A stretch of 64,000 bases of DNA, from contig NW_027490161.1 in the NCBI RefSeq assembly GCF_050948175.1, positions 310,001 through 374,000 of the forward strand, in the 5' to 3' direction. The notes under the pieces are model-generated. The model was not told where the DNA came from. It saw only the letters and a program-made list of their open reading frames with translations, and ran no database searches. Origin of the DNA: Xylocopa sonorina. Its lineage: Eukaryota > Arthropoda > Insecta > Hymenoptera > Apidae. This document shows, piece after piece, positions 1 to 9,376 of the stretch. Position numbers and translations under genes: made by a program. Within the stretch, counting starts at the first letter, position 1; each line of letters begins with the position of its first letter.

Positions 1-1
1 A

Positions 2-3000
2 CCTTTTAATATTGTAAGCGCAGATTTTCCTATCAAAACAGCCGGCATCTTAGGATCAGGCTTCTGCGCGGACACGGATATTTCGTTTAAAAATAAATTT
101 ATCCTTTGGCACGGCAATCGTATACCATTTGCGTCCCCAAGGGATATAATAGAACATATTACACTTCCTCCGCGAACCAATTCAGGTATACGCGTTCGCG
201 TAATTAACTCGAGCGTCGATGAGGGTATAATCCCCAGAGTTGAGCTCGCGGAGGGAGTTTATTTCGGCAACGCTATAGTACGCGTCAAAGAAGGATACGC
301 TGTAACACGCATAATAAATGCAACCGACAGCGAAGTAACGATTCCCATTCCCGAAGTACATGTGGATCCACTTCCCGTATCCAGTCTAATTTCAAATCCT
401 AATCCTACGCTGTATCCTCTATTTTCAAATTCCAACGAACAACAAACTCTTCCAGATCAAAAATTACCAAGCGCCGCATCCAATTATACCAAATCCATCA
501 ATGCCGAACCTCTAAAAACCACAGTTTTTTTTTCAAACAAATATTCAAACCATCGAGTCAATATCAATCACCAAAATATAACAAACAAAACCTTTTCTAA
601 GAACCCCAGAGCTGGGAACCTAAACAAAACTTCGTACGCCGATATACTTAAACGAAACCCGAAACCGGAGATAACGCGAAGCGAGTCGAGTGCGTCACAA
701 CCCGAGAGTAGGTTCAACAAAATAATATCCGCCTTACGCCTCGATCACCTTAACAAAGAAGAAAAAACAGACATCCTAGATTTAATTTCCAACGCACAAG
801 ATCTTTTCCACTTACCCGGCGACAAATTAGGCTTCACAAATGTAACTTCACACCGCATACCAACCGTCAATGACCAACCCGTGAACGTCAAACAGTACAG
901 ATTCCCTCCGGTTCACAAACAAGAAATCCAGAAACAGATGGAACAACTTCTAAGCGACGATATAATTAGACCATCGAAATCACCGTATAATTCCCCGCTC
1001 TGGGTGGTTCCGAAAAAACCGGATTCTGCAGGGAACAAGAGGTGGCGCGTTGTAATCGATTATCGCGCTTTGAACGAAAGATCGGTAGCCGATGCGTACC
1101 CTCTCCCCTGTATTACGGAAATCCTGGACCAGCTGGGCAGCTCAAAGTACTTTAGTACGTTTGATCTGGCCAGTGGTTTTCACCAAATTCCGATGTCTCC
1201 GTCCGACGCCGCGAAAACCGCATTTTCGACACCACACGGACATTTCGAGTTCCAACGAATGCCCTTTGGCTTGCGTAACGCTCCAGCCACGTTCCAGAGA
1301 CTCATGGACAGCGTGCTAACGGGTTTGCAAGGGAACGAAATGTTCGTGTACCTCGATGATATCGTTATATATGCCAGCTCGTTACAAGAACATAGAAATA
1401 AGTTTAATAAACTCGCGGAGCGATTACGGGCCGCAAATCTGGTACTGCAACCAGATAAATGCGAGTTTCTGCGTCGGGAGGTTAACTATCTTGGTCATAT
1501 AATAAGCGAGAAAGGAGTAAAACCAGATCCGAATAAAGTTCGCGCCGTAAAGGACTTTCCGAGACCACAAAATCCTAAGCAAATTAAACAATTTCTCGGT
1601 CTCGCTGGCTACTATCGTCGTTTTATAGCAAATTTCTCTGCACTCGCAAAACCGTTAACGAATCTTTTGAAGAAAGACGCAAAATTCATTTGGCGCAACG
1701 ATCACGAGAACGCATTCGTAACTCTTCGTGACATGCTTTGCGAAGCTCCGATCTTACAATATCCTGATTTTACAAAGCCATTCATAATCACATCCGATGC
1801 ATCTGCCGACGCAATTGGCGCCGTATTGAGTCAGGGCCCTATAGGAAAGGATCTTCCAATCGCTTATACATCCAGATTACTAAATAGTGCCGAGAAAAAT
1901 TACTCCACCATTGAAAAGGAATGTCTGGCGATTATATACGCGGTTCACTTCTTTAGGCCTTACATTTACGGGAAAACGTTCAAACTAGTTACCGATCACA
2001 GGCCACTAGTTTGGATGAACTCAGTGAAAGACCCATCGAGCAGGTTAATTCGTTGGAGACTCAAATTGGCGGAATACGAATACGAAATCATTTACAAACC
2101 AGGAAAAGTTAATATGAATGCAGACGCCTTATCTCGTAATCCTGTAACCGTGCAACCAATTTCCAATTCCACTGATTCTGAAAACGATCTTTTCGACATC
2201 CGACGACCCTCCTCACATTCAATTCCAACCGCTCCACCGCCAACGCCAGCATCCTCTTCCGAGAGTCTTAATACCCCTTATCCTTCGACGAAACAAGAAA
2301 AATCTACTTTACCAACACCATCCACTGAATTACCGACCGCCGACACCGACTTACCCGTACGACAACGACACGTATTCGTAACAACTAGAGACTCTATAGC
2401 AGCACGACGCGATAATCTAGTTTGTTTTATAACAAAAGGAGGCCGCCCTTTCGACAGAGGCGCCCTCGAGTTACAGAAATCAGGAAAATTTTTCCAACAC
2501 AAGGACCATATCACTTTAGCAAGAGCTAAAGTAAAATCTGATAACGGTTATTTTCAAATCGCTCTTCCTGTAACTGAACATGAAAGAAAAGCAATCGATA
2601 ACGAAATTTTACTAGAATCACTAAGATCTCTGTATGACGCCGTAACAGAACTTCAAATTCAAACTTTCAGTATTTCGCAAGCTTCAATAGACACGGTACC
2701 TTTCTCTCAAATAAAAAGAATACTTCTAGATCTTTTCTACGAAACAAACGTACAAATTACAATTTGTCAAGGCTTGATTCAAATTCCACCACCGGAACGT
2801 AGAACCGACATAATTCGCGAAAACCACGACACCCCACTCGGAGGCCACAAGGGAATTAACAAAACATATTCTAGAATTCGTGAGTGGCATTTTTGGCCCA
2901 ATATGAAGACCGAAATACAAGCTTATACCGATAATTGTGACCAATGCCAGAGACAAAAATTAACGCGAGTAAAGACACGACAACCATTGACACTGACGGA

Positions 3001-4657
3001 CACTCCCGGCACCGCTTTTGAAAAAATATCCATGGACGTGATGGGTCCCTTACCTCCAACACCAGACGGCTTTACTAACATTCTCACTATACAATGTCTA
3101 CTAACAAAATATTCCTTAGCCATTCCTTTAAAACGCACAACAGCGGTAGATATCGCCGACGCATTCATCACACATTTCATTTGCCAATTCGGATGTCCTA
3201 AGGGAATCCTTACGGACCAAGGGTCAAATTTTATTAACTCACTCATGAAAACAATAGCAAAAAGATTTAAAATTCAACAGTTCAAAACCACAGCTTTCCA
3301 CCCTCAAACTAATGGCTCTGTAGAACGGTCTCATCATGTACTCGCGGAATATTTGAAACAGTTTACCGGCAATCGTAATAATTGGGAAAAATGGCTCCCA
3401 TTTGCAATGTTTTCGTATAATACGAGCACGCACGAGGGCACACGCTACACACCGTACGAGCTCGTATATGGTAAAATCGCCAGGCCTCCTTCAGCAATTC
3501 CTTTTCAAGATACGTCCGAGAACGAATCTTACGCCAATTATCTTGACGAACTAAGCGATAGGATCCGAACTTCGCAGGAACTCGCTAAAAAGAACTTAGA
3601 TGGAGCTAAAGTCCGAGCTAAGCATTATTACGACAAAAAACTGAATGTACAGAATTTCCAAGCAGGCCAATGGGTATATTTGCTACGAGAGCCATTGAAG
3701 CACAAGTTTCAATCTCAATACACCGGGCCATATAAAATCTTGGAAATTCTAGATAATAACAATGTCAAAATTAACGTTAAGGGTAGACATAAGATAGTAC
3801 ACACCAATAAGTTAAAACTTTGTAAACGGCTGCAAGCGAGAACTGTGAGAGCGAACGTATGCACGTATGACAGATCCAGTGACAGTGTTCAGTGCACCGC
3901 TAATCTAAAAACTGAAAATCACGACGAACTATGTGTAAAAGCAAAACTCAAAGACGCATTTAAAAGTGTGACTAGTGCCAGCAGTGTAGCAACACGGGAA
4001 AAGGCCAGAACACCAGCAGCGCAGCATCCGCAGCATCCACAGCATACGCAGAGGCCGCAGAGCGCACATCATCCGCAGCGCACGCAGAATCCGAAGAACC
4101 AACAAAATACGCTGAATCCGCTGAATCCACAGAAGATGCAGAATCCGCTGAAACTGCAGAATCCACAGCATCCGCGGCATCCGCGGAATCCAAAGCATTC
4201 GCATCTACAAGGACGAGAACAGGACGAGAGCCACGGAAAAGGAGTAATCCATCCGCAGTTGTCCGCTCAGACAAACACAGTCCAGAGATTTCGGCATTGC
4301 CGAAATTCTTTTTCAATGGGGGGAGGTGTGACGTCAGGCGTAGCGCCTGCCACCCATCAGCCTCCTCACCGCCTCCAGCATCAACCCCTGCACGCAGGCA
4401 ACCTGCCGTACACGCCTGCAGATTCAGCAACCAGCAGCGTTCGCGCGCGCACGGGTGCACGCGCTCGCACGCACGTAGGAACATCTCTTTCTCGCTCGCA
4501 CCAACGAGCAACGCTGTCTCGCTCGCACCTACGAGCATCCCCGCCTCCCTCGCATCGAGGACTCCGTCCAGAGGGAAGAAGTCGCAGCCCGTCACCGGAA
4601 TGGGGACTGTTCCAGTTTAGGGAACCAACATTGCCAGACACTGTATATTATTTTTAA
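2..4657 (+). CDS. pol: Pol polyprotein of gypsy element (partial protease, RT, RNase H, integrase, LTR-encoded tail)
   Basis: This reading frame is open from the window edge to a stop at 4657, 1551 visible residues. It would supply the enzymes for reverse transcription and integration. The end of protease, with the hydrophobic-Leu-Gly motif, lies near 45-60. The RT palm shows MPFGLRNAP near 1260 and the catalytic YLDD at 1349-1360. RNase H acidic residues are Asp at 1796, Glu near 1913 and Asp at 1994. Integrase has a zinc-binding HX6HX29CX2C (His 2825 and 2846, Cys 2936 and 2945) and a DD35E core (Asp 3035, Asp 3215, Glu 3323), then a GPY motif near 3725. No chromodomain and no env follow. 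After integrase comes a Pro/Gln/Asn/His-rich repetitive tail, and the last ~110 residues are encoded by the 3' LTR and are Arg/Ser-rich. The frame is uninterrupted, unlike the minus copy. The natural entry point is a frameshift from gag, so no start codon is expected in the visible part. Confidence 0.93.
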   Translation, partial: PFNIVSADFPIKTAGILGSGFCADTDISFKNKFILWHGNRIPFASPRDIIEHITLPPRTNSGIRVRVINSSVDEGIIPRVELAEGVYFGNAIVRVKEGYAVTRIINATDSEVTIPIPEVHVDPLPVSSLISNPNPTLYPLFSNSNEQQTLPDQKLPSAASNYTKSINAEPLKTTVFFSNKYSNHRVNINHQNITNKTFSKNPRAGNLNKTSYADILKRNPKPEITRSESSASQPESRFNKIISALRLDHLNKEEKTDILDLISNAQDLFHLPGDKLGFTNVTSHRIPTVNDQPVNVKQYRFPPVHKQEIQKQMEQLLSDDIIRPSKSPYNSPLWVVPKKPDSAGNKRWRVVIDYRALNERSVADAYPLPCITEILDQLGSSKYFSTFDLASGFHQIPMSPSDAAKTAFSTPHGHFEFQRMPFGLRNAPATFQRLMDSVLTGLQGNEMFVYLDDIVIYASSLQEHRNKFNKLAERLRAANLVLQPDKCEFLRREVNYLGHIISEKGVKPDPNKVRAVKDFPRPQNPKQIKQFLGLAGYYRRFIANFSALAKPLTNLLKKDAKFIWRNDHENAFVTLRDMLCEAPILQYPDFTKPFIITSDASADAIGAVLSQGPIGKDLPIAYTSRLLNSAEKNYSTIEKECLAIIYAVHFFRPYIYGKTFKLVTDHRPLVWMNSVKDPSSRLIRWRLKLAEYEYEIIYKPGKVNMNADALSRNPVTVQPISNSTDSENDLFDIRRPSSHSIPTAPPPTPASSSESLNTPYPSTKQEKSTLPTPSTELPTADTDLPVRQRHVFVTTRDSIAARRDNLVCFITKGGRPFDRGALELQKSGKFFQHKDHITLARAKVKSDNGYFQIALPVTEHERKAIDNEILLESLRSLYDAVTELQIQTFSISQASIDTVPFSQIKRILLDLFYETNVQITICQGLIQIPPPERRTDIIRENHDTPLGGHKGINKTYSRIREWHFWPNMKTEIQAYTDNCDQCQRQKLTRVKTRQPLTLTDTPGTAFEKISMDVMGPLPPTPDGFTNILTIQCLLTKYSLAIPLKRTTAVDIADAFITHFICQFGCPKGILTDQGSNFINSLMKTIAKRFKIQQFKTTAFHPQTNGSVERSHHVLAEYLKQFTGNRNNWEKWLPFAMFSYNTSTHEGTRYTPYELVYGKIARPPSAIPFQDTSENESYANYLDELSDRIRTSQELAKKNLDGAKVRAKHYYDKKLNVQNFQAGQWVYLLREPLKHKFQSQYTGPYKILEILDNNNVKINVKGRHKIVHTNKLKLCKRLQARTVRANVCTYDRSSDSVQCTANLKTENHDELCVKAKLKDAFKSVTSASSVATREKARTPAAQHPQHPQHTQRPQSAHHPQRTQNPKNQQNTLNPLNPQKMQNPLKLQNPQHPRHPRNPKHSHLQGREQDESHGKGVIHPQLSAQTNTVQRFRHCRNSFSMGGGVTSGVAPATHQPPHRLQHQPLHAGNLPYTPADSATSSVRARTGARARTHVGTSLSRSHQRATLSRSHLRASPPPSHRGLRPEGRSRSPSPEWGLFQFREPTLPDTVYYF
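525..533 (+). other. T9 homopolymer in pol (in-frame state)
   Basis: There are nine T residues between the protease and RT coding regions, and the pol frame reads straight through them. The corresponding run in the minus copy (57225-57234) has ten residues and breaks the frame. The linker here is poorly conserved in gypsy elements, so the run itself is unlikely to be catalytic. Confidence 0.85.
4015..4205 (+). repeat. Short imperfect minisatellite inside the pol C-terminal tail
   Basis: This stretch is built from degenerate 9- to 15-base units of the type CAGCATCCG, CAGAATCCG and CTGAATCCG. It is translated in the pol frame as a low-complexity tail rich in Pro, Gln, Asn and His. It lies between the GPY region of integrase and the polypurine tract. 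Unit boundaries are blurred. It has an equivalent at 53553-53743 in the other copy. Confidence 0.75.
4318..4326 (+). other. Polypurine tract (plus-strand DNA primer site)
   Basis: The run GGGGGGAGG lies immediately 5' of the LTR terminus TGTGACG, the standard position for the RNase H-resistant primer of second-strand synthesis. It lies inside the pol reading frame, where it encodes glycines. Confidence 0.85.
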
Positions 4658-4760
4658 CTCATATATTACATCTATGTACATGTATTATAATCCTAAATCT
4701 AAGTACTCATGACACATATTGTAACACACCACAACACACACGTAATTCTAAGTCCGTAGG

Positions 4761-4778
4761 TATATGATTATATATTAA
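4761..4778 (+). promoter_or_regulatory. Putative TATA region of the LTR promoter
   Basis: An AT-rich segment TATATGATTATATATTAA sits just upstream of the abruptly GC-rich part of the LTR. It is the best TATA candidate in the LTR. If used, transcription would start about 25-30 bases downstream, near 4800, which leaves a long R-U5 of about 1.1 kb. I found no AATAAA hexamer in sense orientation in the LTR, so the polyadenylation signal is unassigned. Confidence 0.5.
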
Positions 4779-5348
4779 GACGCGCCTGCGCCAACGACAC
4801 GCGCAGCTAGCCCCACCACGAGCCGCGAGTCCCCACTCGCTGGACCACGCGCTCCCCACTACGAGCGCCCGCGACCGAAGCGCCTCGCGAACCGAGGAGG
4901 TCCGAGACGCGACTCCAGAGAGTCAGTCTACTTCGAGATTCCAGTCCGAGGAGTCGAATCCTCCAGTACCATTTCTTATACTCGAGCCATTAGCCGCCTC
5001 AATGTGGGGTCTAGGCTACGCGCTAGTATTTCTATTTCCTTAGTTCTAACTTAGAATAATTTCAACTTTGTATAATTTTAACTTAGAATATATTCCATTT
5101 ATTTTACTACATCTAGTTTTGAGTTTAATACCATATCTACTAATTCCTATATCTACTAAATCAAAATACCACTTCTCGCGCTTAATACAAACAGTAACAA
5201 CGAATTCTTCCACGTGTCTCTTCCATACAACTGGGTAGCTTCCCATCACCTCGAAGGAGTATAGAACTCAGCTTTGCAGAGTTGCGATAGAGCGGACCGC
5301 CGCTTATCCTTCCGAGCATTGTCTGTTAGTACAGAAAACTCTGGGTGA

Positions 5349-5778
5349 ATGGGGCGTGATTCCGGTTCGCGAAGAACACGACGCGCGGGTAGGAAGAATT
5401 TCCTTCGCTCACTTGTGCGTGGATACGTGGGTAACGTATCCCGGATCCCCTTGTACCAGCAACCTGTCTCCGCACCTGTTCAGCAGCATCTCTCCGAAGT
5501 CTCCAGCAACGCCGAGTCTTCTGTTTCCGCAGCCGAGGTTGCTGCGATATCTACAGTCTCCACCGAATCCGCTTCGCATCCGAGTCGCAGTTTCCCGCTT
5601 CGCTGGAAGCTCATTGAATTATCAACCTCAATCAACAGGCCAGCTCCTACGTCGATACCAATCAACGATCCACGGCGAGAATTTTACCAACGTATCGAGA
5701 ACGAAATCAGCAAAGGTAATATTTCCAACTCCTAATATCCGCGAATCGCGAGTGTTTTGTCCGTGTCGCGTTAGCTGA
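5349..5778 (+). other. Two overlapping open frames in R-U5 of the LTR (doubtful coding)
   Basis: Frames starting at 5349 (128 residues, ends 5735) and 5356 (140 residues, ends 5778) are both open in LTR sense orientation. The same pair occurs at 52023-52409/51980-52402 and 59562-59948/59519-59941 in the minus LTRs. In a genomic transcript they would lie in the 5' leader ahead of gag. I recognise no domain, and both are Ser/Arg-rich. They may be chance frames in a GC-rich leader or upstream ORFs. The three LTR copies are too similar for conservation to be informative. Confidence 0.15.
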
Positions 5779-6244
5779 AATAGTCGAACCCGGTCGTAAC
5801 GCGTTTCCGCGGACCGAATTTCGAACAAATAGGCTAGTGTCGTGAAGCCTCCGGATATACGAAAAGTTATTTCGCCGGACGTGACATTATATCTTGCCAT
5901 GAAACATAGAAATGAGATGCGATATCGCGTTTTAAGAATCATAAGAACGCTATTGCTACGATACGTAGACAACTGCAAACGCTATTTCCTTGCAAGGAAG
6001 TGTCGTATTTACATTCATTTGAATCACATACGAGGAATACATAACACTTCGCAATGAATATTATATCTTATCATGAAACATAGATATGAGATGCAATATC
6101 TCGTATTAAGAAGCATTTGAACTCTATTGCTACGATACGTAGACATCAGCAAACGCTGATTCCTTGCAAGGATGTGTCGCATTTACATTCATTTGAAGTG
6201 TAGACGAGGAATACATAACACTTCGCAAATCATATTATATCTTA

Positions 6245-9200
6245 CCATGAAACATAGAAATGAGATGCGATATCTCGTTTTAAGAAGCATTACAACACTA
6301 TTGCTACGATAGGTAGACAACTGCAAACGCTATTTCCTTGAAAGGAGTTGTCGCATTTACATTCATTAGAAGTGTAGAGGAGGAATACATAACACTTCGC
6401 AAATCATATTATATCTTACCATGAAACATAGAAATGAGATGCGATATTGCGTTTTAAGAAGCATTAGAAAGCTATTGCTACGATACGTAGACATCTGCAA
6501 ACGCTATTTCCTAGCGAGGAAGTATCGCATTCACATTCATTTGTAGTGTAGACGAGGAATACATGACACTTCGCAAATCATATTATATCTTACCATGAAA
6601 CAGAGAAATGAGATGCGATATCGCGTTTTAAGAAGCACTAGAAATCTATTGCTACGATAGGTAAACATCTGCAAACGCTATTTCCTTGCAAGGAAGTGTC
6701 GCATTTACATTCATTTGAAATGTAGAAGAGGAATACATGACTCTTCGCAAATCATATTATATCTTACCATGAAACAGAGAAATGAGATGCGATATCGCGT
6801 TTTAAGAAGCATTAGAACTCTATTGCTACGATAGGTAAACATCTGCAAACGCTATTTCCTTGCAAGGAAGTGTCGCATTTACATTCATTTGAAGTGTAGA
6901 CGAGGAATACATAACACTTCGCAAATCATATTATATCTTACCATGAAACATAGAAATGGGATGCGATATCGCGTTTTAAGAAGCATTAGAAAGCTATTGC
7001 TACGATACGTAGACATCTGCAAACGCTATTTCCTAGCGAGGAAGTATCGCATTCACATTCATTTGAAGTGTAGACGAGGAATACATAACACTTCGCAAAT
7101 CATGTTATATCTTACCATCAAACATGGAAATGAGATGCGATATCGCGTTTTAAGAAGCATTAGAAATCTATTGCTACGATACGTAGACATCTGCAAACGC
7201 TTCTTCCTAGCGAGGAAGTGTCGCATTCACATTCATTTGAAGTGTAGACGAGGAATACATAACACTTCGCAAATCAGTTTATATCTTGCCATGAAACATA
7301 GAAATGAGGTGCGATATCGCGTTTTAAGAAGCATTAGAAATCTATTGCTACGATACGTAGACATCTGCAAACGCTATTTCCTAGCGAAGAAGTGTCGCAT
7401 TCACATTCATTTGAAGTGTAGACGAGGAATACATGACACTTCGCAAATCATATTATATCTTACCATGAAACATAGAAATGAGATGCGATATCGCGTTTTA
7501 AGAAGCATTAGAAAGCTATTGCTACGATACGTAGACATCTGCAAACGCTATTTCCTAGCGAGGGAGTATCGCATTCACATTCATTTGAAGTGTAGACGAG
7601 GAATACATAACACTTCGCAAATCATATTATACCTTACCATGAAACATAGAAATGAGATGCGATATCGCTTTTTAAGAAGCATTAGAGCACTATTGCTACG
7701 ATAGGTAGACATTTGCAAACGCTATTTCCTTGCAAGGAAGTGTCGCATTTACATTCATTTGAAGTGTAGACGAGGAATACATAACACTTCGCAAATCATA
7801 TTATATCTTACCATGAAACATAGAAATGAGATGCGATATCGCGTTTTAAGAAGCATTAGAAATCTATTGCTACGATACGTAGACATCTGCAAACGCCATT
7901 TCCTTGCAAGGAAGTGTCGCATTTACATTCATTTGAAGTGTAGACGAGGAATACATGACACTTCGCAAATCATATTATATCTTACCATGAAACATAGAAA
8001 TGAGATGCGATATCGCGTTTTAAGAAGCATTAGAAAGCTATTGCTACGATACGTAGACATCTGCAAACGCTATTTCCTAGCGAGGAAGTATCGCATTCAC
8101 ATTCATTTGAAGTGTAGACGAGGAATACATAACACTTCGCAAATCATATTGTACCTTACCATGAAACATAGAAATGAGATGCGATATCGCGTTTTAAGAA
8201 GCATTAGAGCACTATTGCTACGATAGGTAGACATTTGCAAACGCTATTTCCTTGCAAGGAAGTGTCGCATTTACATTCATTTGAAGTGTAGCAGAGGAAT
8301 ACATGACACATCGCAAATCATATTATATCTTACCATGAAACAGAGAAATGAGATGCGATATCGCGTTTTAAGAAGCATTAGAACTCTATTGCTACGATAC
8401 CTAGACATCTGCAGACGCTATTTCCTAGCAAGGAAGTGTCGCATTTACATTCATTTGAAGCGTAGAGGAGGAATACATAACACTTCGCAAATCATATTAC
8501 ATCTTACCATGAAACATAGAACTGAGATGCGATATCGCGTTTTAAGAAGCATTAGAACTCTATTGCTACGATAGGTAAACATCTGCAAACGCTATTTCCT
8601 TGCAAGGAAGTGTCGCATTTACATTCATTTGAAGTGTAGACGAGGAATACATAACACTTCGCAAATCAGATTATATCTTGCCATGAAACATAGAAATGAG
8701 ATGCGATATCGCGTTTTAAGAAGCATTAGAAATCTATTGCTACGATACGTAGACATCTGCAAACGCTATTTCCTAGCGAGGAAGTGTCGCATTCACATTC
8801 ATTTGAAGTGTAGACGAGGAATACATAACATTTCGCAAATCATATTATATCTTACCATGAAACATAGATATGAGATGCGACATCGCGTTTTAAGAAGCAT
8901 TAGAAAGCTAATGCTACGATACGTAGATATCTGCTGACGCTATTTCCTAGCGAGGAAGTATCGCATTCACATTCATTTGAAGTGTAGAAGAGGAATACAT
9001 GACACATCGCAAATCATATTATATCTTACCATGAAACAGAGAAATGAGATGCGATATCGCGTTTTAAGAAGCATTAGAACTCTATTGCTACGATACCCAG
9101 ACATCTGCAGACGCTATTTCCTAGCAAGGAAGTGTCGCATTTACATTCATTTGAAGTGTAGAGGAGGAATACATAACACTTCGCAAATCATATTACATCT

Positions 9201-9376
9201 TACCAAGAAACATAGAAATGAGATGCGATATCGCGTTTTAAGAAGCATTAGAACTCTATTGCTACGATAGGTAAACATCTGCAAACGCTATTTCCTTGCA
9301 AGGAAGTGTCGCATTTACATTCATTTGAAGTGTAGACGAGGAATACATAACACTTCGCAAATCAGATTATATCTTG
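6245..9376 (+). repeat. Higher-order repeat copy 1, 3132 bp = 18 monomers
   Basis: This block is followed directly by a near-identical copy at 9377-12508. Every variant monomer recurs in the same order at +3132. Only scattered single-base differences were seen, for example near 6630, 7045, 7201, 7308, 7388 and 8461. Boundaries are accurate to within about a monomer because flanking monomers are also similar. Confidence 0.88.
7759..7932 (+). repeat. Representative 174-bp monomer with palindrome map
   Basis: This example of the common class shows the internal architecture. A stem of GAAGTGT (7761-7767) and ACACTTC (7784-7790) encloses a 16-base loop. GCGATATCGC at 7833-7842 is a perfect 10-base palindrome containing an EcoRV site. 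CTACG (7870-7874) and CGTAG (7878-7882) are inverted arms around ATA. TTCCTTGCAAGGAA at 7900-7913 is a perfect 14-base palindrome. In the other major class the 14-mer becomes TTCCTAGCGAGGAA and keeps only its outer five base pairs. The unit equals 58 codons; the open plus frame reads as a basic peptide rich in Arg, Leu, Ile and Lys. Confidence 0.9.

Larger units (their letters stand above)
1..5886 (+). mobile_element. Ty3/gypsy LTR retrotransposon, plus-strand copy, 5' part outside window
   Basis: The window opens inside the protease region of a gypsy-type element. It continues through reverse transcriptase, RNase H, integrase, a polypurine tract and a full 3' LTR that ends at 5886, directly against satellite DNA. 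It is almost base-identical to the minus-strand copy at 51872-60970: position p here corresponds to 57759-p before a homopolymer indel and to 57758-p after it. Two clear differences were seen, a 9-T versus 10-T run (525-533) and one C/T change near 3365 that gives Thr versus Ile in integrase. The 5' LTR, gag and left target duplication lie off the left edge. The first bases beyond the LTR are TTAT, which would be the target duplication if it is 4 bp as in the other copy. Confidence 0.95.
4327..5886 (+). repeat. 3' LTR of the plus-strand gypsy copy, 1560 bp
   Basis: The LTR begins TGTGACGTCAGG and ends GGACGTGACA, so it has TG...CA ends with a short inverted terminal match (TGTGACG / CGTGACA-like). 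It has exactly the same length as the LTRs at 51872-53431 and 59411-60970, and I saw no base difference by eye. U3 includes a two-copy direct repeat of a TCTCGCTCGCACC-type unit around 4485-4545, and the pol stop codon falls inside it at 4657. A TATA-like element lies near 4771. The downstream GC-rich part (4790-4980) has short hairpins such as GACTC-CAGA-GAGTC. Confidence 0.95.

Noticed and set aside
3972..4595. 207-residue antisense ORF with Asp/Ser/Ala repeats (also 53163-53786)
   Set aside because: It is the reverse complement of the low-complexity pol tail and LTR U3. Its repeats mirror the minisatellite, and nothing independent supports transcription.
6889..7704. Long plus-strand ORFs in the satellite (61-371 residues) as a family of repeat-protein genes
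   Set aside because: They follow directly from a 174-bp period with one low-stop frame, mostly begin at TTG or mid-monomer Met codons, end at random monomer variants, and have no consistent length, promoter or domain. Kept only as a finding about frame, not as genes.
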